From Eopsaltria australis (taxonomy: Eukaryota > Chordata > Aves > Passeriformes > Petroicidae), in the NCBI GenBank assembly GCA_034509425.1, contig JAVTVJ010000033.1:3720001-3784000 (forward strand): 64,000 nt of DNA, in the 5' to 3' direction. The notes beneath the pieces were generated by a model that was not told where the DNA came from, searched no databases, and saw nothing but the letters and a program-made list of their open reading frames with translations. Position 1 is the stretch's first letter; each line of letters begins with the position of its first letter. Of this stretch, positions 13,292-24,769 are shown piece by piece. The translations under genes were made by a program, and so were the position numbers.

Positions 13292-13879
13292 TGTGTTCTG
13301 GTTTTGGTTGGGGTAGAGTTAACTTTCTACACAGTAGCTGATATGGGTCTGTCTTTTGCATTTGTTATGAAAATATTGTTGATTTCACGATGTTATGGGA
13401 TTGTTTTCATTACTGCTGAATGTACACAGCCTCAAGGTCTTTTCTGTTCCTCATCCAACCCCACCAATGAGGCTGCACAAGAAGTTATGAGGGAAAACAG
13501 CTGGGGCAGCTGACCCAACTGACCCAAGCGATATTCCAGACCACATGATGTCATGCTCAGAATATAAATTTGGGGAAAGAAGAAGGAAGAGGAGGGGGGA
13601 CATTTGGAGTGATGGCATTTGTCTCCCCAAGTCACTGTTACGCATTGTGGAGCCCTGCTTTCCTGGTCATGGCAGAACACTGACCTGCTGATGGGAATTA
13701 GTGCATGACTTCCTTGTTTTACTTGCATGTGCAGCTTTTCCTTTACCTTTTAAACTGTTCTTATCTCAATGCACAAGTATTCTCATTTTTACTCTTCTGA
13801 TTCTCTTTTCCATCCCACTGCAGGAATTGAGTGAGTGGTTCTGTGGTGCCAAGTTACTGGCTAGGATTAAACCATGACA
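13292..13879 (+). mobile_element. Solo LTR of avian endogenous retrovirus, near full length
   Basis: The block of about 588 bp begins TGTGTTCTGGTTTTGGTTGG and ends GATTAAACCATGACA, giving the TG...CA ends of retroviral LTRs. From memory, the order of internal blocks matches a common avian ERV LTR: GGGGTAGAGTTAA near the start, a GATATTCCAGA..TGATGTCATGCTCAG segment, a TATAAA box, a purine-rich GGAAGAGG segment, then a pyrimidine-rich CTTATCTCAA..ACTCTTCTGATTCTC U5-like segment. The flanks CTGTG and TTGTG agree at four of five positions, a possible decayed target-site duplication. No internal retroviral sequence adjoins, so it is most likely a solo LTR left by recombination. The plus orientation follows the TATA and U5 order. 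A truncated relative lies at 56791-57088 on the other strand. The class (ERVL-like) is inferred. Confidence 0.8.
13563..13568 (+). promoter_or_regulatory. TATA box of the solo LTR
   Basis: TATAAA lies about 270 bp into the LTR, downstream of a TGATGTCATGCTCAG segment, where the retroviral U3 promoter is expected. The related LTR near 56.8 kb has TATATAAG at the equivalent place. Whether it still drives transcription cannot be told from sequence. Confidence 0.45.
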
Positions 13880-16800
13880 TTGTGGGAAACAAAAGAAATA
13901 AAAACTGTGGAGCCTTCAGAAGGCTGAAGAACTAGAGAATGTCAAAAACCTTGTAAGTCAAACCTGACTGAATAATACAGTTTCCAAAAGGGCTGCCTCT
14001 ATTACTCTTTCATTTCAGTTTTCCCACAGTGCAGCAATAACCATCATTCAAGTGCCAAACATGATGTGTCTACTGAAATTATAATGTGGGAATTATGCAC
14101 AATAGGGATTCACTGCCTATTCTATTGTGATGTTATACTGCTTCTAGGAACATAAAAGACATTAAATTCAGTTGTAGAGAGAATATATCCACCCAAAATT
14201 CCTCAGAGGAATTTACTGACTGAAAAAGTCATCATTCTGGGAAGAAGCTCTTTGAACTGAGGATGTAACAACTGTTGTATGTCCAAGTTTTCCTGGAAAG
14301 AAACAGTATCATCAAAATTCTGGGAAAGATGCAATACTCCATTCTGTTGTATTAAGCATTAAAACTTGTATCACCTTACTGCTCTTTAATGTGTCTGTTC
14401 TATCAACTGTCAACTGTTAGGTAATTTACGCAAAATACCTACATCTTGAATTACTAAGTCAAATGAATTCAGAGTATTCACACAAAAATTATATTTAAAT
14501 AGTCCCATCATACATTAGAATTCCTTCACAAAAATAATGGGCTATCCCTGATCCATGCCAAAAGGCAGAAGAAAAAAAAGGTTTGGTTTTTAGTCTTTGT
14601 CACAAATACTCTGAACTAAATTCTACTCAATTCTTCTCCAAACAACAAGCCCCAAAATTCTTCAAGCAATTACTATCCCCACAAAAAAGAAGATAAGAGA
14701 TATTTGACTGCTTTGGTGGCAGTAAAGGAATTGTTGTTTAGGGCATCATTGCAGACATAACAATAGTGACATAGTGCATGGGGATATAGGTCAGCAAAGT
14801 TTGCATTTACCTTCAAAAACAGCAACCAGACCCAAGCCAATTCAAAGGCCAGGCCTTCTGGTCAGTCATCTTCATTGTTAGGGGCTGAAGATGATGTGGA
14901 GAAAGCAATTCATTCTCCAGACCTATGAAGTTTTGTGTTTATTTTCTTATGTACCTTTCAAAACAGGAATAAATAAAATTCAAAAACAAAACCACAGAAG
15001 AATTATGTTTATTTTTTTCTGGAATACAAATGGTTTCTCCCCTTATTTAAGTCTTACAATATACTCTGAAAATCTCATCATGATCATTACATAAGCCTTA
15101 CAAATGGTAGATTTCATTCCTTTCTTATTTGGAACAAGAAATAATTTTTGCATTTGTTTTCCTGATATATAATTTGTAAGTTTTACATTAGTGTTAATGG
15201 GTTAAATCCACAAGAAGAGAGACAATTTTTATTTTATATATCCCTACTTAAAACTTGAGATTTAATCTTTTTATGAATATTTGCAACCATTTGTACTATA
15301 AATGTCAACATTACATTTTATAGCTATTAAAAAATGCAAAAAGAAAACACATAAAAATATATTTCTACAGAGTGATAGACTATTCTCATTTAATAGTACT
15401 GACTGTTAAAGAACATACACATTCATACAAGAACATAAAAATGCTGTAACTATGCTTAATGACAAAGACATATATTTTATTATATATATTCTATTCTTAT
15501 GATATATATGCATATAGAGGTGTGTACGTATTATATATAAATAATGTTTAATAAGCTGTTGCGTATACAAATATTTAAGGACAGATAGTATAAATGCGCA
15601 GTATACTTTTTCTTGTTTCTCTGGCAACTTCATCATGTTTAAATACATATTTTAAACAGCCACTTTTTAAAAAACTCTGAGTAGATTGTATAACTATTTA
15701 AATTCAGACACTTTCCATCTTCCTTTAAAATGAAACACAGAAATTAGCCAATGATTTTGATTTTCTGTGCTTTCTTAGTATTGGATAAAATTCTTAACAG
15801 GGGTTGTTCTTGTTCACTGGAAATGATTCAAATTAAAGGTTCTTTTATTTCTAAAATGAATGTCCTCTAAGAAATGGGCATAATCAAGGTAAGGGGCAGA
15901 ACAGTGGAGGTATTCTCAGAGGGATCACCTTTGCAATTACTGGAATAGGCAGATATTCAGATGAAACACATAGAAAGTACAGGTACCTCAAGAACTTTTT
16001 GTTTTTTATGTAAATCTTGAATTAAATATATAATTTACAGATTGGAAAATATAATTTTCATTTATATTTAGATAGGGAAAATGTCATATATCATATATTA
16101 CCTTAAAAAAGACATTTAATGAAGGAAAATGAGTAGTAAGACTGTTCTTCAGTGATGCCAGAAATTATAGAGGAAGCATCTGCCACTATAATTTCCCAAG
16201 TTGGAACTGGCTGGGATAACCTTCAAATCCTTGTTGTTTTCTGCTCTTTCTGTTAGATACACTGCATGAGACATGTATGCTACAGATTTTGCTACCTTTT
16301 ACAGAAGGTGTTTGGGGAAATTAAAACAAATGCTCCTAATGGAAATTTAAATGCTGTATTTATCTTTTCTGTACTGTTATATGCCTTTCTGAAAGAAGCA
16401 AAATTAATTTAATGTTGGAATATCCTGAATTTTAAACAAGGAATTGATACTGATACTGTTGTGCTTTGATATGCAAACAGGTTAAGAATATATGTCTGCA
16501 CTGGATATTTTGATTATTGCAGTGAAATTTATGGCAACAAAACAAGGGATGATCTGTACTGCAGGATGCTTAAACTGCATCCATGATAAACAAAAGCTTC
16601 TTAATTTTCTTTATATTCCATAGCATATTTTATTTTTCATTTCTCATCCATTTTACAAGAAAGACAGAATTTGTTTTTGTATTTTCCTTGTGGCTTTTTT
16701 TGTGCCAACTTCTAATTTCTGCCTATGCTTATGACTTACTTACACAAACATTAAAGAAGAGGAGATTTTTAATATCATCATTGCATAATGTTGCAGGTTT

Positions 16801-17337
16801 TTATACCTGAACAGCAGGTAGGGGGGGAAATCTTCCTTTTGTCATCTTAGCTGTGCCTTATATGGATACATACATTTTTTTTTTGTTCTATTCACTAAGC
16901 AAAAAAAAAAAAAATCAAAGCAAAAAATCCACTAAACCTCAAGACAAACACATAGATAATACATATATTTATATATTATCTATACATTTTTAATTTAATG
17001 AAAACTAATGCTCAATTAATGCTCAATGAAGCCATTCACTGTAGGATTCACCAGATTATCCATCTGACAACCTATTTTACTGACTTCCAGGACATAAAAA
17101 TGTGTTTATACAGGCAGTTTTCAAGATATTCCATTACTACTGAGTTTTGTTTTGACACAATTTGCTGAGAATCTTTTGTCTACAGTATATTACTTTTGTT
17201 TTTGAACCTGGCTATTATGAAAATAAGTAGCTTTCACTGAAAAATAGCAACTTTCAGATTTCTAAAACTAGTGGCATTCCCACTTTTGTTGTTTCCCACA
17301 TTCCATTTATGAAATAAGTCATTGACTGAGGTGTAAC
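13880..17337. other. AT-rich unique sequence with low-complexity patches
   Basis: No gene or transposon is recognised. A strongly AT-rich patch with TATATA runs lies at 15470-15545, and a run of 14 adenines at 16901-16914. Open frames are short and of biased composition. Confidence 0.55.
15470..15545. repeat. AT-rich low-complexity patch
   Basis: Repeated TATATA and ATATAT segments are broken by a few other bases. This is a degenerate dinucleotide repeat with no coding content. Confidence 0.7.
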
Positions 17338-17546
17338 CTGTTCACCCAGAGGGTGGTTGGGCACTGGACCAGGCTTGCCAGGGAAGAGGTCCCAGTACCA
17401 AACCTGCCAGAGTTTTAAGAAGAGTGTGGACGAGCTCTCAAGCACATGGTGTGACTCTTTGGGGCTGTCCTGGGAAGGGCCAGGAGTTGGACTCAGTGTC
17501 CTTGCTGATTCCTTCCAACTCAGAATATCCTGTGATTCTATGATTT
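17338..17546 (+). mobile_element. CR1 LINE 3' end fragment
   Basis: About 210 bp follow the CR1 3' region in order: CACCCAGAGGGTGGTTGGGC, GCACTGGACCAGGCTTGCCA, a CCAAACCTGCCAGAGTTTTA-type segment, GGGCCAGGAGTTGGACTCAG, then CCTTCCAACTCAGAATATCC and GTGATTCTATGATT. It covers the last codons of ORF2 and the 3' untranslated end of the LINE. It is truncated at the 5' side and non-functional. It is the same subtype as the CR1 at 56.3-56.8 kb, to judge by the shared ACCAAACCTG and GGGCCAGGA segments. Confidence 0.92.
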
Positions 17547-18965
17547 TGAGAGTGTTTCAACCATCCCTAAATCCTAAATGTATCTGCTTGAAAATGGCCT
17601 AACTCTTATGCATCTTATAAAGAAAACTCCCAACATTTGGTTAAAGTGCAAGGGTTTATGGAAGACACAGTCCCCTTATTCAGAAATATGAACATTGAGC
17701 TTGCTGAAAACTGGTAAAAAAGAAAAATGCCAAATAGAGTATTTTTAGAAAAATATTTGCTAAATTGATAAATAGATAGAATAATTCATTGTTTCTATTG
17801 TTGAGCAATGTGCAATAGAATAACATTTTTGGGGGGGAGATAAAACTCTTTTCTTCATAAAAGAAGACACATTTTTAAGAAAGTATACGGCCTCCTACAA
17901 ATGTATTTTTTTATTTTATTAGATATGTATTACATGTTTTTGGATGACATTAATAGCCATTCATTTCCATATACCACACATTCAAAAGTCAGAGATTTTG
18001 GATATTTCTCCTTTGATATTCAATTTTGTCATTCATCCTTAGACTTCTACTGAAAGATTCTTGGTATTATAAGTAATATATCATTCTGTTGTACAATAAA
18101 ACAGCTAAAAATGTAATTTAAAAAAAATAAGCAGGTGATAAAATATGACAATATGAAAACCGAATCAATATTGATGTTCTCAATTTTATTTAGCCATGGA
18201 TTTCATCTAGTGGGACCAGGATTCTAATATTCATAAGTTCTCAAAGTTTGATAGCAGCACATCACAAATAAGATGAGGCTGCTGGTTTTGTCAACATGAG
18301 CTTTTCACAGAAACTGGGGGTTTTGTTCGTCTGTTTCATATTTCATCTTTATTTATCTGGTTTCATAGATTATGTGTTGCCTTTATGGCATTTTTACATT
18401 TTTCCTGAAGGATCTGAAGTTTTTTAGTGTGTGTGTGTTCTTGGTAGATTTAGAGAGACTTTGCCTGCATCTTTAGCTGTTATACATAGAGAGAGATTGA
18501 CTTAAACTTCAGCTTCTTGGCAGCTTTAACCTTACATAGTCTTTTGTCATACAATCAAGTCTTCAGTCCCTTTCACTCCTTATCAGGCAGCTCAGTGCAG
18601 TGATACAGCTACTAAAGGGTCAGCTGTACAGTGAGGCTTTCAGAAGGAAGCTCAGAAACTAAGTGCTCTGTCTGGAAAAATGGACTGTGAAAGCATTCAA
18701 GAAACTGATGGACTGAAACTACTGTGGAAAAAAATATTGCTAAACACAAAGTATTTGTATTTCAGGGCCTAAATGCCTACAGCAGTAAAACATCCTTACT
18801 GATACAGTTATTCTAAACTCTCTATAAATATTCAATAAAGTATAAAAATTTAATGTACTAACGCAGTTAAGGTACTACTAGGTGTGTGTCATTTTAGATA
18901 GATTTTCCTGTTTATGTAGAGCCTCTAGTAGCAAGGTGCATTTTTTAATATGTTTTTTCTATTTC
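17547..18965. other. AT-rich unique sequence, no gene seen
   Basis: I see no repeat or gene in this spacer between a CR1 fragment and a SINE. The only simple sequence is a short GTGTGTGTGT run near 18427. Confidence 0.55.
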
Positions 18966-19021
18966 TGTTTAGGGACCCGCAAGGATGATCAAGTTGAGCT
19001 TTTAAGTGAATTGCCCATATG

Positions 19022-19032
19022 GGGATTGAACC
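19022..19032 (-). promoter_or_regulatory. Pol III B box of the SINE
   Basis: On the minus strand the sequence is GGTTCAATCCC, fitting the B-box consensus GGTTCRANYCC. It lies about 35 bp downstream of the A box, a normal distance for a tRNA-derived promoter. The T-arm around it can still pair, with one G-T wobble. Confidence 0.6.
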
Positions 19033-19066
19033 CACAACTTTGGTGCTATTAGCAACATGCTCCGAT

Positions 19067-19077
19067 CAGCTGGGCTA
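19067..19077 (-). promoter_or_regulatory. Pol III A box of the SINE
   Basis: On the minus strand the sequence is TAGCCCAGCTG, which fits the A-box consensus TRGYNNARNNG at every position. Confidence 0.6.
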
Positions 19078-19087
19078 ATCTCAGGGT

Positions 19088-22000
19088 CATTATGTGTAAT
19101 TAATGAAAAATGTCTGACCAACTTTTGATACTTTAGTGCATTTAAAAAGCTTTTGAATGTAGAACAGGAGGAATCTGTAAAGTGCATTTTCTTCTATATC
19201 TTATCTTGATTTTTTTAACTCAACATTGCTCAAATTTTCTCATTTCTTCAAGGCTACCTTTTTTTTATAAATATGCTCTTTTTTTTTTAAATACACAAAT
19301 AATATCATAAAGGAACTTAGAGTACTTAGAGAAATAATGTGAGAAAGTAAAAATTATATCCTGTAATATTAATGTACTATATTGATTTTTCAAAGTCAAT
19401 TGCTTTCTCTACTTAGCAGAAGATGCATATCTAATGAATATTCTCAACCAACTTTGTGATCCTCACGTCTATAAAACTGCATCTGTGTAAAATATCAGAA
19501 AACATTTTCACTTGAACAAAAAATATCTAGCTTAAAGACAATCTTCTGACACTCCTTGGCATCCCCTAATGAAGGTCCTCTCATATTAGATAGCTCAGAA
19601 TGTGGTTTATGTAGAGTTAGTAATTACTGCACATTGCTAAAGACTGGTGACAGAATGGACCTTGAGTACATAATGCTGTCAGTCAGCAAATGTTAATCTT
19701 AAAATGGCCCTAATCACTGTATTCCTAAAATAGAACTTTCAAAATCCCCCTTGCTTTGCTAATCCAGTAGGACTCCTGTTACCTTGCAATTAAATAGCAT
19801 ATATTTTGCAATAATTTCCTGTCTAGTGTGGTGAGTGCTTGACTAATGGAGATAACGAAAAAAAAAAAAAAAGGTAGATTGTTCATTCTTAGCATTTTTT
19901 GGAATAACTACGAAGCTTTTTAAGAAAAACAAAACTAAACTAAAAACATAACTAACCCTTAACATGGCAGTACTGTAAAACTGTAAAAACTTTTAAACTA
20001 GATGATTTATTTTATCTACTTACAATTTTATAAGGCTTTTCTATTTTCTGCTGAATTCTTTCCTGGATTTCATGCAGAAATACATCATAAACAATTTCTC
20101 TGGTCTAGCAGAACACTGATCCTTCACACTGCATTTTCCATATGATCATGGTTAGTCTGTATTTTGGTTCTTGTATTTTATTAACATGCTGCATTTGTAA
20201 AACTCAATTACTTTCAGTAAACACATTTACTATTATGTTGTAACATACAAAGAGATAATATAAATTAATAAAACATAAAAAATGCTAAGTTTTGTGAAAT
20301 TCTTCAAAGTTTGAAAGTCCTGTAATTTTAATGAAAAGAGAGTCACAGGCAGCAGGAAGAGTATTATGGAGTAAGATGTTCTAAATTTAAAAATTAGGAT
20401 GGAATGTGAATCTTCTATTTTAGCCATCATAAAAAGTTAAAAGCAAGTATCATTTAGAATCAATGTTAAGCCTTTTTTTCCTAATGTATTTTTTAAAGTT
20501 CAAAAGTTGGGAGACTTCAGCAAGCTGTACAGAAGACAAAAAAATCAGTTACTTAGGATCAGTTGCACCTGTGAAAATCTTGAGATATTTAAGGCGACAG
20601 TTAAATGGGTAAAAGGATTACTAATGAATTTTAGTATCAATAAAAATGAAGAAAAGCACACAGGGTAATAATTCAAATTATTCATATAGCCTACAATTAT
20701 TTCAGCTAACAGAACTGGCCAGGAAAGTAACCTTGTAGCTACTGTTGACAGCACAGATGAAACTACTGCTTGTACAAATACTGTGAAATATCTCTTGGAA
20801 GAAACCAGAATATATAGGGTTATATGAAGAAGTGAAACATGCAAAGAATACCATGGTGACCTTATTGAAATGTGGCTACAGGTTTAAATAGTTTGTGACA
20901 GATTGGACAATTCAGAATTAAAAGGTATTCTAAAAAAGGATTACAACATGACCAAAAAGTGGAGGAATCTTTCCAAACAAACATTGAAGGATTATTTTTT
21001 AACTTTAAAATACGTCTTAGAAGAATAGGAGAAATAATTACAAAAATAAGTCTGAAATGAGCTGTATGGACAAGATACATGAGTGTATTTTTTTTCTACC
21101 TTCCTCAAAGCTTAACAAAAACTAAGCGAGTTAAATTAAAATTGGAAGCATTAAATAGCTAAAAAAATATTATCTCATGCACTGTTTAATCAAGTATAAA
21201 ATAATTTTCTACAGGAAGGAAACAAATAAGTATACTTAAAACAGGACTCAGTACAGGACTTATATTATCTCATATCTTTTCACTGTAGTGTTCTTCTTTC
21301 TTTCTGAAACTTTTGATTTTGGCTTCTCTCGTAGATAGAGTATTGACTATGTGGTTTCTACTTCTGGCCCAGTATTGCAACTAATATATATCCATAAATA
21401 ATTCTGTCACAATGTAATTCTGAAAGTAAATGACCAAACTATATTCTCTAACTCAGAGTATTCTCGCTACATTTCTGTCTTCTGTTACTTCCCTTTATGC
21501 CTGAGCACTGGAAGACATGCAGAAGCTGCAGACTGCTCTTCTGATACTACAGATTTTATGGATTAAATAAATTGCCAATAAAGCAGATTTTTGTTCCTTA
21601 AAATGCAAGCAATTGCGTTAGAGTTCTTTCCCTCAGAAAGCACCTAAGAAACTGTGTTTTCTTTTAATTACAGAGTTTTCACTCGGTCCCAACCTTCAAT
21701 GTAACAAAGCCATTGGCTTTATCAGGTGCAGAACTGTGGATGATAAGTCAGTGACTCGTGAAAAACTTCCCACCTTTTCACTAATAGTGACTTCACAGCA
21801 GGCTCGCTTGGCAAAAAAAATCAGAAGTGTTAGGTCAGGCACTTCAAAGAGCACTGTGTTATCAACAATCTAGCTAGTTAAGAAGATGCCTCTAAAATAT
21901 TTGACTTTTATCCTAGGAAGTGAAAATTATAAACCAATGATATCAAAGACTATAATTACAAGTGCTTATCCTGAAATATTTCATAGAAAATTTACAGTAC

Positions 22001-24555
22001 ATAGGTTTTGCTGAGTAGCTTTGATAAATCCAAGTTGTCCTTAATGTGCATTTTCTACCTCCATCTCTGTCTTGGTTTCTTTTTTTTTTTGCTTTGTTTT
22101 CTCCTTTTGACTCTTGTTCCAGTTACTTCTCTCCTGCTGTCTTACTTTTTGACTTAAGTATATGTGTATATGAAAAATATAATTTGTGTGTTCTTCTTTC
22201 TCCAATCCACTCGATACACGTCCTTGTTCTATTAAAGGAAGAGCATACACGGTGCCACCTGAAGTTTTTTTGATTGCTATGGGAGCTGAGAATAGAATGC
22301 AGGCTGGTGGTCTGCTGTCTGTTTGCAATTCTTTTTAAGAAAGCTGACTGTATCCATAGGAGATGAAGCTGGTGTTGCATGGAACATGAATGGATGGATA
22401 ATAAAGAGCTTCCTATGATTTAACCTACAAATACTATATCAGCTTGCAGTGCACCTATGATTGAAGATGCTTTTGTATTAGATTTTGTCTTCTGATTACT
22501 CTTGCCACCATTTTACACTCTCTCCATAGATACTCAGGATTATTTTGGGTTAGCAACATACACTGCCCCATGTTATTTTAAATAAAAGGCATACCAATTA
22601 AAGTATGAGATGACAATAATTTTTGGCTCTTTGGCTGTCAGTTTTGTGTAAACCCTCTGTTACTTTATCAGAAGATTCTGATAATGGAAACACAATGCTG
22701 CAAACAATTTATATCATCAGATTAAGGAAAGAATTAGCTACCAGTTAAATCTATGACAAATAATGGGCTACACAATATAATTTGCCAGTAAATTTTTCAA
22801 GTGACACATAGAAAAAATAACTGTTTCATCTATTACATTATAGCACAAAAACTGTTTATTACATTCAGTCATCCCTACAACTGAACATGGAATAAAAAAG
22901 CAGTAGGTTTCCATACCTATACACAAGCCTATAACTAGTTATTTAATCACAACAAAGACTGTACAATGAACTCACAGGTTGCCCTTGTGAGGTGCAGCAG
23001 AGATTCAGGGTTGAGATGAAATATGTCACTGACTATATAAGATTTTTCTCTATTCTATGCTGCCTGCTGTTCCTTCTGTCCACAGTGCACCAGGAAATGC
23101 AGAAATAAAGAAAGCAAAATTTCTATAAGCATCAGTGCTGCTGTTCACTTTAGCACAACGCTGTAATGACAGGAAGGGTTTGTATTTTTACATAAGAATG
23201 AAAAAAATGAAGACCAGATAAGGTTAAAGTACTTCAACTCACAATGGATTAAAAATACTTCTTTTTTTAGAACTGATGCAAATCAGACGTTGTCATTTCA
23301 TTTATATATGAAATAGTTGTGGATATTGCAGTAGTATATACACATCTGTCACTATACCTCTGAAATGATATTTTGTTTCAAAAATGAGTAGAAAATAGTA
23401 TTTTTTTTAAATTCCAAAAAGTTTAGCCCAGAGCAACTCTTCTAAATCCCTTCTTGAGATATACATATAATTTATGGAATAACATTTTTTTTAAAATCAC
23501 AGATAGATCATTATTAGCAAAGAAGTTTTTTTCAGAAATATTTTAGAAAAAAACTGTAATGGGATTATCTATTATTGAGTCAAATAATAAATGATAATTA
23601 ATCTAATAAATAAGGATCAAACCCTTGGTTATTTGGAACTCATGGTAGATATTTTTGGATAATTGAAAGGCTAACCCAAGTCTGTGAATTAGAATATACT
23701 GTGTAGTTGTGATGTTTCCTTACAGAACAGGGACAGACATTAAAATTATATTGAGGACATGAGGCAAATAGCAGAAGATTATTTCCTATGCTCCTCATTT
23801 TAGATTGAAGCAACGAGTCAATAATACAAGTCACTGAAAAGGGTAAGACCCAGACAAGTGAGTGTCCCATCAGTAAATCCTTTCCTGCTTAACTGAACAT
23901 TTGTTTTTCCACTAAAGGGTAATTCAATTTTCATTACAAATGTTCCTGCCAGTAAACCATCTCACAATGTTTAAAACCTTAGTCTTTGGTTTCATGGCTT
24001 ATTTGAACACTTCAAATTTGTCTGAGATAAAGCACTGAATGGAGGCAAGACTGATAAATCTAATCTGTTATCTTCTCATTATTTTTGTAATATTAATTCA
24101 TTCTTATATCACAACATCTATCAGACAGTTTTTAACATCTTCTTACCGTGTCCTAGATACTGAAGGTTTAATATCAACTAATTAGAGGCATAACATAGCA
24201 GAAAAATTATTTATTACATTATTTTTGCTTTACATATAAGAATCTTGTTATATTTAGACCTCTGAGCAAACTATTTCAGTGGTATGATAAAGGTTGCTTT
24301 TTGTAAACTACTTTTTATCCACAGAGGAAGAGTATTTGATTTTTTGATTAAGGCTCCTGTTGCATCTGTCAGTGATTTCCCAATTACAAACACTAAGAAT
24401 ATAGGCAGACAAGAATCTTTCTTGTTAAAGAAATATTACACTACTCTGCTTGAAGTAATTCAGAGTGACTGGCAACTCCTATGTCATTTTTGTGTCAGTA
24501 TTTTAGTGTTGTATTAGAATTACCACTTTGGTATTTGGAAGTCCTAAAATTATCC
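19088..24555. other. AT-rich unique sequence, no gene seen
   Basis: This long stretch holds no recognised gene or transposon. It contains a run of 15 adenines at 19858-19872. A moderately complex segment at about 21690-21880 could be conserved non-coding sequence, but nothing in it is diagnostic. Open frames stay under 100 codons. Confidence 0.55.
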
Positions 24556-24558
24556 TTA

Positions 24559-24769
24559 TTCACTCAAAATTTATGGACAGGCATGGCCATTTCTGTGGCT
24601 GAGCTGGAGACTGACACTCCTCCAACATAGCTTGGGAAGGGGCTGATGCCCCAGGCAGAATTGAAATAAACTTTGGCCTCTTAGGTGTGATTGGAGGCTT
24701 CAGGAGAGATTGTTCAGGACTTACAAAGTCTTTTAGGGCCCTGAGTGTGGTACTTATTTGCAAAGTCAT
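24559..24769 (-). other. GC-richer block with a 69-codon open frame, unidentified
   Basis: This block stands out from its AT-rich flanks. On the minus strand it is open for 69 codons to a TGA stop, with a peptide rich in P, S and K (for example KPPITPKRPKFISILPG). A CACTCAG just inside the 5' side could serve as a splice acceptor, but no good pyrimidine tract precedes it. I do not recognise the peptide. It could be a terminal exon, a fragment of an old repeat, or chance. Confidence 0.15.

Larger units (their letters stand above)
18966..19087 (-). mobile_element. tRNA-Ile-headed SINE with CR1 tail (TguSINE1-like)
   Basis: Read on the minus strand, the element starts with a tRNA-Ile-like head: GATTAGCCCAGCTGATCGGA, then a GCTAATA anticodon loop keeping the AAT anticodon, then GGGTTCAATCCCCATATGGG. 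The head runs on into GCTCAACTTGATCATCC and TTGCGGGTCCC, which match the 3' tail of CR1. A tRNA-Ile head joined to a CR1 tail is the reported structure of TguSINE1, a passerine SINE moved by CR1 enzymes (recalled, not searched). The RNA polymerase III A and B boxes are intact. The tail stops after GGGTCCCT, so the usual TTCCAACTCAG..ATTCTATGA end is missing or diverged. The acceptor stem pairs at only about four of seven positions, so this is not a working tRNA gene. Confidence 0.82.

Noticed and set aside
13432..13728. 98-codon minus-strand frame
   Set aside because: It is antisense to the solo LTR; LTRs do not encode such a protein.
19009..19086. A functional tRNA-Ile gene
   Set aside because: The acceptor stem is poorly paired and the head is fused to a CR1-like tail, so it is a SINE, although the A and B boxes are intact.
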